DNA of 64,000 nt from Pelomonas sp051857475 (GCF_051857475.1 NZ_JBPZGZ010000006.1:186001-250000), one strand, 5' to 3'. Shown: positions 36,211-44,506, counted from the stretch's first letter. Notes: generated by a model from the sequence alone, not told the origin. Numbers and translations: made by a program.

Positions 36211-38355
36211 TCAACGCTTGGCGCGCTTGGCCGCCTCGGTGGATTGCTGGTCTTTGGTCAGCAGGGCGTGCAGGGGGTGGCTATCCTTGAGCTTCTTGAC
36301 GAAGAAGGCCGCATAGGCTTCGGCATACCACTCGCCATCGGCGCGGAACTGGTAGTCGGTGATCTTGGACGAGCGCGCCGACAGCGCATAGCTGACCCAG
36401 TTGTCGTCACCGTCGTAGGACTGCTGGAAGACCGAGCTCCCGATGGCCCATTTCGACGCGCCGGAATCTCCCTTGTCCCAGAGACCGGAGTCGCTGTTCT
36501 TCAGCCGGATGTTCTCGGCATGCGTCACCGCGGCATGCTTGGCCAGCTTCTTCCAGTCGGGCTTGTCGCCAGCCTTGATCTCCTTGGTGACGTCGCCTTC
36601 GTCCTGCGGCTTCTTCTTCTGCAGCACGGCCTTCAGATAGGCCTTCAGGAAGGACTTCTGGCCCTGGTCGGCGCAGTCCTTGAAGAAGCCCAGCATGTCG
36701 CCCAGCACCTGGGCAATCTCGTCGACCGTGTGCTTCTGCCAGCCGCCGAAGGTGACGTTGCCAGCCTTGCCGGCCATGAACTGCTTCTTGTCGTCCACCG
36801 AATGGCCGACCTCGTGCAAGGTCAGCACGTCGAAGATCGAGATGTCCTTGCCGTGGGTCACCTTGCCGATCAGCTTCTCCGGCAGCACGCGCACGCCGAA
36901 GCTCAGCAGCGAATCGACAAAGCCGGTGCGCGGCACCTCGAGATTGATCTTCCCCGTGCCGTCGGTGTAGTCGCCCTGCGGCATCAGCTTGGTGCGCTCG
37001 CGGTTGATGTTCTTGAGCATGGGGTTGTCCAGCGTGTGCGACGCCGGCACCATGCCCAGCGCCTTGTACAGGCGCGGCAGATATTTGGTGGTGTTGTCAT
37101 CGGGCTTGTTGGACAGGCTGGTGCCGAAGCGGGCCGTGATGGCCGCGCGCACGAAACGCTTGTTCTCGGCGCCTTTGGCCTTGCCGCCCAGGTCGCTGAC
37201 CATGGCGTCCAGCAGCTCGGCGCCGCCGGGCTCATCGCCCAGGGCCGTCATGGCCTCCGGGTCGTGCTCGAGCATGGCCATGGCCTTGGCGCGCGCCGCC
37301 TTGGGCGTCTTGGTCCCCGCCTCGACCAGGCCCTTCACCGCCGCCTTGCGCACCGCCACGATGGCGTCGTCGATGGGATCGAAGGTCGCCATTGCCGCGG
37401 CACATTCGTCGTCGGAGTCGACGCGCTTCATGGCCTGCTCTGCACGGTCCAGGGCCGTCTTCAGCGGCTTGGCATCGACACCCGAAAACGCGCCGCCGCC
37501 GATGCCGTCAAGCAGCTTCTTTGCAGGACCCTGCCGCTTGTGGAAAGCATCCGTCAACGCGGCCAGGATCTGCCCCTGGCGCTTCGGGATATCGGCCTTG
37601 AGGGCCTTGGCGACGCCGTTGGCGAACAGGTAGTTGCCGTCCTCCTCGTTCTTCAGCATGCGGTCGCGCGCCGTCGTGTACGACTCGACCGGCTGCTTGA
37701 AGACGTCCAGGATCGGGTTGCCGTACTTGTGCGCCGCCAACGCGGCATCCAGCTTCTCCATGGCCGGCTTCAGCTCGGCCTTGGCCACCAGGTAGTCCTT
37801 CCTGGCCTTGTCATTGACCGGCGAGAAAGCCTTGTCGAAGGCCTTCAGGTCCTGCTCGACCAGATCCAGCACCTCGTTGGCCTTCTCGAAGTCCGGGCCC
37901 TTCTTGAGGCCCTGCAACTCCGTGTTGTTTTTCCTCAGGCTGCTGGCGGCAGATTTGAAGCCCTCGTCCTGTACACCGATGTAGCGGCTGGCCTCGAGCT
38001 CGCCCACCAGCTTCTCGACGCGCGCGCCGAGCTGGGCCCAGCGCTTCTCGAAGCGGCCTTTCTCCTCGGTGGCCTGGCCGTCAATCAGGCGCTCCAGCGG
38101 TCCCAGGGCCTTCTCGAGCGGATCGGCATGCGAACGCGCCAGCATGCTCTCGGCGCGCACCTTGAAGGTGGTCGCCAGCGCCTTGCGGGCGTCGTCGCGA
38201 ACCTTGACCAGGCGTTCCAGCGCGTCGGTGTGCTGGCATTCCTGCACCAGGCCCAGATGCAGGTCCAGCAGCGCAACGGCGTCTTTCTCGCTGGTGATGC
38301 CCGGACCCGTGGACCCGATGGCTTCCAGAACTTCCCGCAGACTTGTTTTCGGCAT
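36211..38355 (-). CDS. putative T6SS-linked metallopeptidase effector (HEVGH motif)
   Basis: The 714-residue protein begins MPKTSLREVLEAI and shares its first about 100 residues with the NTase-like gene. A helical middle follows. The C-terminal about 370 residues are homologous to the protein at 39060-41270: LPRLYKALGMVPASH, the zinc motif HEVGH at 514-518 (LHEVGHSVDD), then WVSYALSARSS and EWYAEAYAAFF with Glu679 as a likely third zinc ligand. The HExxH plus distant EAxxxFF layout recalls anthrax lethal-factor-like peptidases. There is no signal peptide, consistent with T6SS delivery. CpXC genes flank it on both sides. Function is inferred. Confidence 0.62.
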   Translation of the reverse strand: MPKTSLREVLEAIGSTGPGITSEKDAVALLDLHLGLVQECQHTDALERLVKVRDDARKALATTFKVRAESMLARSHADPLEKALGPLERLIDGQATEEKGRFEKRWAQLGARVEKLVGELEASRYIGVQDEGFKSAASSLRKNNTELQGLKKGPDFEKANEVLDLVEQDLKAFDKAFSPVNDKARKDYLVAKAELKPAMEKLDAALAAHKYGNPILDVFKQPVESYTTARDRMLKNEEDGNYLFANGVAKALKADIPKRQGQILAALTDAFHKRQGPAKKLLDGIGGGAFSGVDAKPLKTALDRAEQAMKRVDSDDECAAAMATFDPIDDAIVAVRKAAVKGLVEAGTKTPKAARAKAMAMLEHDPEAMTALGDEPGGAELLDAMVSDLGGKAKGAENKRFVRAAITARFGTSLSNKPDDNTTKYLPRLYKALGMVPASHTLDNPMLKNINRERTKLMPQGDYTDGTGKINLEVPRTGFVDSLLSFGVRVLPEKLIGKVTHGKDISIFDVLTLHEVGHSVDDKKQFMAGKAGNVTFGGWQKHTVDEIAQVLGDMLGFFKDCADQGQKSFLKAYLKAVLQKKKPQDEGDVTKEIKAGDKPDWKKLAKHAAVTHAENIRLKNSDSGLWDKGDSGASKWAIGSSVFQQSYDGDDNWVSYALSARSSKITDYQFRADGEWYAEAYAAFFVKKLKDSHPLHALLTKDQQSTEAAKRAKR

Positions 38356-38367
38356 TTTGTTTTCCTA

Positions 38368-39057
38368 TCAATCGGCCGTCGGCACGAGCAAGCGGTGCAC
38401 ATCGACAAAGGGGCCGGCCGTCAGTTCGCCGCGCAGGGCCGCCCAGGGTTTCTGGTTGGCCGCGATGTCGTCGTAGACCTGCCGCGGCACCAGCAGCTCG
38501 TCCTCGACCCCTTCCGACGTGGCATGGACCCAGCAGAACACCAGCTGCTCGTCGCCCACCTCGGTAAGGCGCAGCTCGACGTCGTCGGAGAGGCGCAGTT
38601 GCGGCTGGCTGCGGATCAGCGCCAGCTTGGTCAGCTCGAGCACGACGTCGTCCAGATCGTGCTCGGTGCACAGCACCTTCTCGCGCAGCGCCGGCCAGCC
38701 AAAGGTGACGCGCGCCTGCAGGCCGGCGCCCAGGGTTTGCGCGGCCGGCATGGCGCGCTGGCCGTAGGCCATGTCGAAGGTGGTGCGGGCCGACTGCTCG
38801 AGCTCGGGCCAGAGCGTCAGGTTCTCGGCCGGCTGGAGCAGCAGCCACAGCTTGCGGCTCATGTCGAGGAAGGTCAGCACCGGCTCGATGCGGAAGCCTT
38901 CGCCACAGTGCGGGCAGGTTTCGCGCTGCAGGTTGTCGTCGAGGACGGCCTGGCGCAGGTCGGGGCGGCGGTCGGCGTAGACGCTGTAGACCACGTCGAC
39001 GTCCGACACCTCGCCGCAGTGGGGGCAGGTGACTGCCTCGGTCTGGAGCAGGGACAT
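38368..39057 (-). CDS. CpXC-domain protein, copy 2
   Basis: The ATG at 39057 is used; the longer upstream frame overlaps the previous gene's end. The 229-residue product has C11/C14 (CPHCG) and C48/C51 (CPHCG), the same spacing as copy 1, and the shared ADRRPDLRQAVLDD block between the pairs. Other conserved text is FGWPALREKVLCTEHDLDDVVLELTKLALIR and VDVHRLLVP. It starts 2 bp after the stop of one HExxH gene and ends 12 bp before another, so translation is coupled. Zinc binding is expected from the cysteines. A partner role to the neighbouring large proteins is likely but unproven. Confidence 0.75.
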   Translation of the reverse strand: MSLLQTEAVTCPHCGEVSDVDVVYSVYADRRPDLRQAVLDDNLQRETCPHCGEGFRIEPVLTFLDMSRKLWLLLQPAENLTLWPELEQSARTTFDMAYGQRAMPAAQTLGAGLQARVTFGWPALREKVLCTEHDLDDVVLELTKLALIRSQPQLRLSDDVELRLTEVGDEQLVFCWVHATSEGVEDELLVPRQVYDDIAANQKPWAALRGELTAGPFVDVHRLLVPTAD

Positions 39058-39059
39058 GA

Positions 39060-41270
39060 TCAGGCGGCCTTCGCTTTGAGCGGGTGGTCGGCGGGCAGTT
39101 GCGTCTGCAGCCAGGTGTAGAGCGGATGGCCGGTCTTCAGCTTCTTCAGGAAGAAGGCGGAATAGGCCTCGGCGAACCACTCGCCCGGCGCGCGAAACTG
39201 GTAGGAGCTGATGCCCTCACCGCGGGCGCCCAGGTCATAGCTGACCCATTTGCCCCGATAGGCCTCTTGATAGACCCGCTTGTCGGACAGGGCCTGGGCC
39301 GTCGCGCTGCTGGCACCGCCCTCCCACAGGCCGGTGGACGAGCCCTTGAGCCGCACCGCCTCGCACCACTTCACGGCATCGTCCTTGGCCAGCGCAGCCC
39401 AGTCCAGGCCCTCGGGGGCTGCATCGATCTTGGCCTCGGCAAGCGCTTCCTTGACGGCATCGGCCGCCGTCTTGCCGTCCAGGATGAGGGTGGTCACCTG
39501 CAGCAGCAGGTTCTTCACGTCGGCGTCCTTGGACTTGGACTTGCCGACCGCCGCCTTGGCGAACTTGGCCTTGGCGGCGTCGACCTTCTTGGTCTCGGCG
39601 GGGGTCGTGGGCTTGGGCTTTTGCTTGAGCGCTGTGGCGGCTTCCACCGCAGCTTTGAGAGCGGCATCGGCGAGCAGATCCTCGCGGCTGATCTTGCCGG
39701 CACCGGCGGCCTTGGCGGCGTTGCCCTTCAAGGCGGCGGCGAGATAGCCTTTCAGGAAGGCTGGCGAGCAGCCGGCCTTCTCCCACTTCGAGGCGAACTT
39801 GAACTTGGTATCCGCGTACAGCGTGGCGGCGATGCCCTCGGGCGTGAGGTCCTGCGCCCAGCCGCCGTGCTGCGTCTCCTTGCCCCTGGCCCCATCCATG
39901 AAGTTCTCTTTGGCATCCACGGCATGGCCGATCTCGTGCAAGGTGTGGGCATCGAAGGCCGGCACCTTGGTCTTCTTGCCCGCGTCGGGGTCGAAGCTCG
40001 AGGTGTCGGCGTTCCAGCCGGTGCGCTTGCAGGTGATGACGACCTTCTTCTGGCCCAGCTCGTATTGAGAAGCATCGCCTTCGCGACGGCGTTCGACCTT
40101 CTTCAGCAGGTGGTTGTCCTGCGCATGGCTGGCCGGCACCATGCCCATGACCTTGTACAAACGCGGCAGAGCCTTGGTGCTCAGGATGCCCGTCAGGCCT
40201 TCTTCCTCGAGGCCGTAGCGGGCGATGACGGCCTGCTTGACGAAGGCCTTCTGGCCATCGCCAGCCTTGCCGCCCAGGGACTCGACCAGTTCATCGAGCA
40301 GCTTCTCGCCTTCAGGCTTCTTGGCGACCAGGGCCTTCAACATGCCGGGGTCCTTGTCGACAAAGGCCATGGCTTGCTTCAGCACCTCGGCCTTGGGCGT
40401 CTTCGCGTCCAGCAAGGCGTTGGCGCTGGCCTCGCGCAGTTCGCCGCGCGCCGCCTCCATGGCTTCCAGGGCCTCGTAGGCGGTGGCGAAGTCGTCGTCC
40501 TGGTTGGCCTGGTTGGCACGGGCCAGGGCGGCCTTCACCTTCTCCGCGGGCTTCTTGAAGGCCTCGCCCCTGTAGGCGTCGACCGACTGCGCAATCTTCT
40601 CCGCGTTCTTCAGCTTGGCGTCGAGCTGCGGCAGCGCATTGTTGATGGCCTTGATGCCCTCGATGACCTTGGTCAGCGCGGACATGGCGCGCAGATAGTC
40701 GCCCGATTCCTCGGCCAGCTTCAGCCGCGGCCTTTCCGCGCTGTACATATCCCAGGCTGCCTTCAGGTCGGCCGGCGGCGGCGAGCCGAAGTCGGCCTGG
40801 TCGAAGCGGTCGATGTCCTTGGCCTGCTTGGCGCGCTGGTCCTTGAAAGGCTTCTCGTAGCCTTTCGCTTTCGTCGTGGCCAGGCCGTCGATCTTCAGCT
40901 GCTCGTCGGCCACGTCCTTCTCGAGCTGGCGCAACTTGACCAGCCAGGGGTCGAAGTCGCGCGGCGTCGATTCCAGCACCGGCGTGAGCTCGTCGGACAG
41001 CACCTGACGGCGCCGCTTCAGCTCGCCGACGGCCTCGGCCTCGTCGGGCAGCATTTCGGCGTCGGCGCTGAGCCCTTTGAGCTGTTGGGCCAGCTTCTGC
41101 AGCACGGCGCCCGCGTCGACCTTGGGCGGCGGCGGCTTGCTGGACTCGCTGGCCTTGGGGACTTCGACCGTCTGGCTGTTGATGGCCTGCAGCACTTCGC
41201 CCACGCTGCTCTTGCGGCGAACGGGCGTACTGTCGGATGAACTTCCCAGATGCTCGGGGGGACGTGACAT
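39060..41270 (-). CDS. putative T6SS-linked metallopeptidase effector (HEIGH motif)
   Basis: I start at the ATG at 41270 (MSRPPEHLG), giving 736 residues. The N-terminus differs from its paralogues but keeps a degenerate form of the shared motif, RKSSVGEVLQAI, near residue 20. Helical, coiled-coil-like sequence runs to about 360. The C-terminal domain matches the gene at 36211: LPRLYKVMGMVPASH, the zinc motif HEIGH at 445-449 (LHEIGHAVDAK), WVSYDLGARGEGISSYQF and EWFAEAYSAFFLKKL with Glu701 as a likely third ligand. An insertion of about 60 Ala/Lys-rich residues lies between the two motifs. There is no signal peptide. The activity and target are inferred. Confidence 0.62.
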   Translation of the reverse strand: MSRPPEHLGSSSDSTPVRRKSSVGEVLQAINSQTVEVPKASESSKPPPPKVDAGAVLQKLAQQLKGLSADAEMLPDEAEAVGELKRRRQVLSDELTPVLESTPRDFDPWLVKLRQLEKDVADEQLKIDGLATTKAKGYEKPFKDQRAKQAKDIDRFDQADFGSPPPADLKAAWDMYSAERPRLKLAEESGDYLRAMSALTKVIEGIKAINNALPQLDAKLKNAEKIAQSVDAYRGEAFKKPAEKVKAALARANQANQDDDFATAYEALEAMEAARGELREASANALLDAKTPKAEVLKQAMAFVDKDPGMLKALVAKKPEGEKLLDELVESLGGKAGDGQKAFVKQAVIARYGLEEEGLTGILSTKALPRLYKVMGMVPASHAQDNHLLKKVERRREGDASQYELGQKKVVITCKRTGWNADTSSFDPDAGKKTKVPAFDAHTLHEIGHAVDAKENFMDGARGKETQHGGWAQDLTPEGIAATLYADTKFKFASKWEKAGCSPAFLKGYLAAALKGNAAKAAGAGKISREDLLADAALKAAVEAATALKQKPKPTTPAETKKVDAAKAKFAKAAVGKSKSKDADVKNLLLQVTTLILDGKTAADAVKEALAEAKIDAAPEGLDWAALAKDDAVKWCEAVRLKGSSTGLWEGGASSATAQALSDKRVYQEAYRGKWVSYDLGARGEGISSYQFRAPGEWFAEAYSAFFLKKLKTGHPLYTWLQTQLPADHPLKAKAA

Positions 41271-41283
41271 GGGCTGCGAGCGA

Positions 41284-43035
41284 TCAGGCGGCGATGGCGT
41301 CGCGCAGCTTGCCCAGCGCACCCAGCAGCGGCGTGCGGATGTCCTCGGCCAGTTCGCAGACGTCGGTGACGACGTCGTCGTCCTTCAGCCAGCGCTCCAG
41401 CTCCTTGACCTGCTGCACCGTGGACGGCGCTTCGGTCAGGTTCTTGATGACGGCCTGCAGCTCGATGATGGCCTTGGCCGAACTGGCGTGCTTGGCGCTG
41501 GCGACCTGGGTGGCCACCGCCTTCAGCGAGGTCACGGCCGCGGCGCGGCGGGTCTTCCACTCGTCCAGGGCCTGGGCAGCGCCCTGGCCGCCACCGTTGC
41601 TGGTCGTCGTCGGCGCGGCGCCGCCGTCCTTGCCCAGCAGGGCCTGGATGGCGTCCAGCACCTTGCCGGCGTCGGCAAACTTGCTCTTGCCGGTCAGCTC
41701 GGTGATCTTCTCCAGGCCCAGCTTGATGCGGGCCTTCTCCGGGCCGGCCAGGCCGGCCTTGATGGCCGCGCCCATGGCCGCCATGCGCTTGGTGAAGGCC
41801 GCGCCCGGCTTCTCTTCCGTCTCGCTCTCGTTGGCCTCGTCTTCTTCCTGCACCGGATGCCGCACGGGCTTGCCGCCGCTGGCGCTCGTCTCCTCGCCCT
41901 CCGCCTCGTCGGTTTCCTCGTCCAGCGTGTCGTTGCCGCCGCCATCATCGGCATGCAGCAGCGCTTCCATCTCGTCGAGGGCCTCGTCGGCCTCATCCGC
42001 CTTGCCGGCCTTGATGAGCTCAGTGATGCTGGCGTACAGCGTCTTGATCTGCGCCTGGGCCGGACCGGCCAGGCCCTTCTTGATGTCGTCCGCCATGTCG
42101 GCGCGGCGCTTGGAGACCTCGGCCGTGGTCAGGCCCGAGCCGGCGCTCGCGGCCTGCTTCAGCAGGTCGTCGGGGATGTCCTCGCCGCCATCGCCTTCCT
42201 CGACCTGGCCGTTGGACTTGCGCACCCGCATCTTCAGGTTGAGCTTGAACTGCTTCTTCAACCAGAGCTGGATCTTCTTCAGGATGGTGCCCGACAGCTT
42301 GTCGCTGACGAAGGTGAGCGACTTGTTCTCCCACACCACCTGGGCCTTGGGGTCCTTCAGCACCTTGTAGGGGGCTTCGCCGGGCAGCAGGCCCTTGAGC
42401 AGCTTTTCCTGGGCCGGGCCGACGGCATAGGCCAGGGCCAAGCCGGTCGTCTTCTTGCCCTGCACGATCATGAAGCGCACGGTCTTGGGCGCGCCGCCGG
42501 GCTTGACCATCAGGCCGATGGTCGACAGCAGGCGGCTCTTGGCCATGGCCACCAGCTTGGGCGGCGGGCCGCCGGTGCCGGCCTTCTTCTGCTCGGCGGC
42601 CAGCTTGTCGCCCTTGGCCTTCAGCGCCTTCTTCGCGGCTTCCACCGACGCATTGACCTCGTCGCGGTGCTCCTTGGCCGCCTTGACGATGGCCGCCACC
42701 GCCGTCAGCGGCTCCTTCGGGAAGGCCTTGTCCTTCTTGGCCTCGGTCTCGAAGCTGGTGGCCGATTTCTCGACGGCCTGCAGCTGGGCCAGCAGGGCCT
42801 TGATGGGACCGCCGACCGCCTTGTCCAGCTCGCCGGTGACCGCGGCGATCTCGCCTTCGGAGTCGTAGTTGCCGGCGTCGAACTCGTCCCAGTCGACGGC
42901 GCCATTGAGCTTGGCCAGTTCCTTGAGCTCGTCAGGGAGCTTGGTGGCGGGCGCCTTGGCAGCCTTGGCCAGGGCGGACTTCTGCTTGTCCCAGGAGGCC
43001 GCGGTGAGCGCTGCCGGCAGTTTGACTTGAGCCAT
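41284..43035 (-). CDS. helical repeat protein, first gene of the effector operon
   Basis: The 583-residue product starts MAQVKLPAALTAASWDKQK at the ATG at 43035. It is Ala/Lys/Glu-rich and mostly helical. Two internal repeats of about 55 residues (near 310-365 and 415-470) share the pattern GLAGPxxAxIK, ITEL, then ALDxxxALL. They are separated by an acidic stretch (DEETDEAEGEE). A basic segment LKKIQLWLKKQFKLNLKMRVRK lies near 260-282. No HExxH, Cys-pair, signal peptide or transmembrane helix is seen. It opens the six-gene reverse operon under an hrp-box-like promoter, with 13 bp to the next gene. I do not recognise its family; effector or shared carrier are both possible. Confidence 0.6.
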   Translation of the reverse strand: MAQVKLPAALTAASWDKQKSALAKAAKAPATKLPDELKELAKLNGAVDWDEFDAGNYDSEGEIAAVTGELDKAVGGPIKALLAQLQAVEKSATSFETEAKKDKAFPKEPLTAVAAIVKAAKEHRDEVNASVEAAKKALKAKGDKLAAEQKKAGTGGPPPKLVAMAKSRLLSTIGLMVKPGGAPKTVRFMIVQGKKTTGLALAYAVGPAQEKLLKGLLPGEAPYKVLKDPKAQVVWENKSLTFVSDKLSGTILKKIQLWLKKQFKLNLKMRVRKSNGQVEEGDGGEDIPDDLLKQAASAGSGLTTAEVSKRRADMADDIKKGLAGPAQAQIKTLYASITELIKAGKADEADEALDEMEALLHADDGGGNDTLDEETDEAEGEETSASGGKPVRHPVQEEDEANESETEEKPGAAFTKRMAAMGAAIKAGLAGPEKARIKLGLEKITELTGKSKFADAGKVLDAIQALLGKDGGAAPTTTSNGGGQGAAQALDEWKTRRAAAVTSLKAVATQVASAKHASSAKAIIELQAVIKNLTEAPSTVQQVKELERWLKDDDVVTDVCELAEDIRTPLLGALGKLRDAIAA

Positions 43036-43067
43036 CGTCGTGATCCTCGGTGATCGTCGTGGCCCAT

Positions 43068-43095
43068 TGAGTGACGCGGCGGCGCCGCGAGTTCC
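43068..43095 (-). promoter_or_regulatory. hrp-box-like promoter for the reverse effector operon
   Basis: On the reverse strand: GGAACT (43095-43090), 15 bp, TCACTCA (43074-43068). The first ATG is at 43035. It is one half of a divergent palindromic pair. Confidence 0.72.
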
Positions 43096-43099
43096 CTCG

Positions 43100-43127
43100 G
43101 GAACTTCCCCGGCCACCGCGTCACACA
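43100..43127 (+). promoter_or_regulatory. hrp-box-like promoter for the hydrophobic-hairpin gene
   Basis: GGAACT (43100-43105), 15 bp, TCACACA (43121-43127), 35 bp before the ATG at 43163. The second half-site differs at one base from the commonest form, at a position that is free in the hrp-box consensus. Confidence 0.65.
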
Positions 43128-43162
43128 GATTCAACGCACGGACAGCCGCAACCGGAATCCCC

Positions 43163-44341
43163 ATGGGCAAGAAGACCATCACCATCACCGAGGACATTCC
43201 AGGCACGGCCGACCTCAAGCCGCCCAAGCTGGAGCTGACCTACGAGGTCGAAAGCTCGGGCAGCGAGGAGCATGAGCGGGTCAAGTTTGACTACATCGTC
43301 AAGAACTTCGAAGCCGCCATGCGCAAGAAGTTCCGCAAGCAGATCGACGCCTTCGCCGTGCCCCTGCAGTCCATGCAGAAGGACATCGACAAGCTCAGGG
43401 CGTCGTACCACGCAGCGACCACGGCCACCGATCCCTTCAAGCTGAAGGAAGAGATCGACAAGGCCGTCGACCTGAAGAAGGCCCTGGACGAGCAGCTCAA
43501 GGACTACGCCACCTACATCGCCGCGGCCGTGCACAACATGGCCCAGCAGCAGATCCTGGCCTGGGCGCCGACGCTGGAGAAGGAGGCGGAGGACGCCGCC
43601 AAGAAGAAGATCAAGAGCGACATCAAGTGGAAGAAGGTGCGCCACGTCGTGGGCGCCGTCGTCAAGGGCGTGCTGATCCTCGGCGGCGCGGCCGCGGCCA
43701 TCGCGCTGAGTGTCATGACCCTGGGCGCAGCCACACCGCTGATCGCCGCCGTGGGCGTGGCCTTCGCCAGCATGGGCGGCCTGCACGCCCTCTACAAGGT
43801 CGGCACCGACATCAAAGGCAAGTACGACCTGGAGAAGCGCGCCCTGGTCAACCTGGAGAACGACCTCAAGGCCGTGCTCACGCACCTGGGCAGCATCATC
43901 AGCAAGAGCGCCGGCATGCCCAAGCACCTGGACGACGCCTCGCGCCTGTGCACCGAGCGCCGCGTGCTGATCCAGGAAGCCCGCAGCAAGCTGGACGAAC
44001 TCGGCAACAAGGCCAAGGAGGCCGACGCCAAGCTGACCCAGCTCAAGTCCGTGGGCGACCTCAAGGGCATTGCCAAGCAGGCCGCCACGGTCAAGAAGAT
44101 CGCCGAGGAACAGGTCAAGTCGCAGAAGTTCCTCGACTCCGCCCTGGCACGCGACAAGGCCTTCGAGGAGTTCATCGACAAGGCCCGCGTCGTCATGGGC
44201 GACCTGACCAAGATCCCGGTCGTGCCGGCCCGCACGCTGACGGAATCCATCAAGCAGTACGTCAACACCGACCTGCTGTCCACGGCCGTCGATTCGGTCA
44301 GCTCCATCGGCAAGCTCGGCGCCGCCATGAAGGCCAGCTAG
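43163..44341 (+). CDS. coiled-coil protein with a central hydrophobic hairpin (candidate membrane-active effector)
   Basis: The ATG at 43163 gives 392 residues. The first 150 residues are charged helices (FDYIVKNFEAAMRKKF, MQKDIDKLRASYHAA). A long hydrophobic stretch near 168-210 could form two membrane helices split by a small turn (about ILGGAAAAIALSVMTLGAA and then PLIAAVGVAFASMGG). Heptad-like helices follow to the C-terminus. There is no signal peptide. This coiled-coil/hairpin/coiled-coil layout resembles alpha-helical pore-forming proteins in outline only; no family was recognised. It is transcribed divergently from the effector operon and shares its promoter region, which suggests a linked role. 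Confidence 0.55.
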   Translation: MGKKTITITEDIPGTADLKPPKLELTYEVESSGSEEHERVKFDYIVKNFEAAMRKKFRKQIDAFAVPLQSMQKDIDKLRASYHAATTATDPFKLKEEIDKAVDLKKALDEQLKDYATYIAAAVHNMAQQQILAWAPTLEKEAEDAAKKKIKSDIKWKKVRHVVGAVVKGVLILGGAAAAIALSVMTLGAATPLIAAVGVAFASMGGLHALYKVGTDIKGKYDLEKRALVNLENDLKAVLTHLGSIISKSAGMPKHLDDASRLCTERRVLIQEARSKLDELGNKAKEADAKLTQLKSVGDLKGIAKQAATVKKIAEEQVKSQKFLDSALARDKAFEEFIDKARVVMGDLTKIPVVPARTLTESIKQYVNTDLLSTAVDSVSSIGKLGAAMKAS

Positions 44342-44349
44342 ACCAGGAG

Positions 44350-44488
44350 GCCCCTCGCCTGGTCAGGCGGCGCTGAAAGCGCGTCTGCCCAGTCGGTCCC
44401 CCGAGGGGACGGCGATGCTTGCCGGGTCGACCGGCAAGCACATCGCCAACCGGGCCGGCTCGGGAGCGGCCCAGCGCTCGGCCCGAAT
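44350..44488. repeat. dispersed palindromic intergenic repeat, copy 2
   Basis: This block is homologous to 20389-20519 and again lies between convergent genes. The 37-nt hairpin is at 44411-44447 (GGCGATGCTTGCCGG with CCGGCAAG-CA-CATCGCC). Compared with copy 1, the inner stem bases differ on both sides in a way that keeps the pairing. No gene is seen in the 44342-44506 gap. Confidence 0.8.
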
Positions 44489-44506
44489 ACCAAGCAGCCG
44501 TGCTCG

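Noticed and set aside
35500..39057. CpXC proteins as a classical toxin-antitoxin antidote
   Set aside because: The order and number (two CpXC for three or four effectors) do not give one antidote per toxin, and nothing in the sequence shows inhibition; kept only as an alternative.
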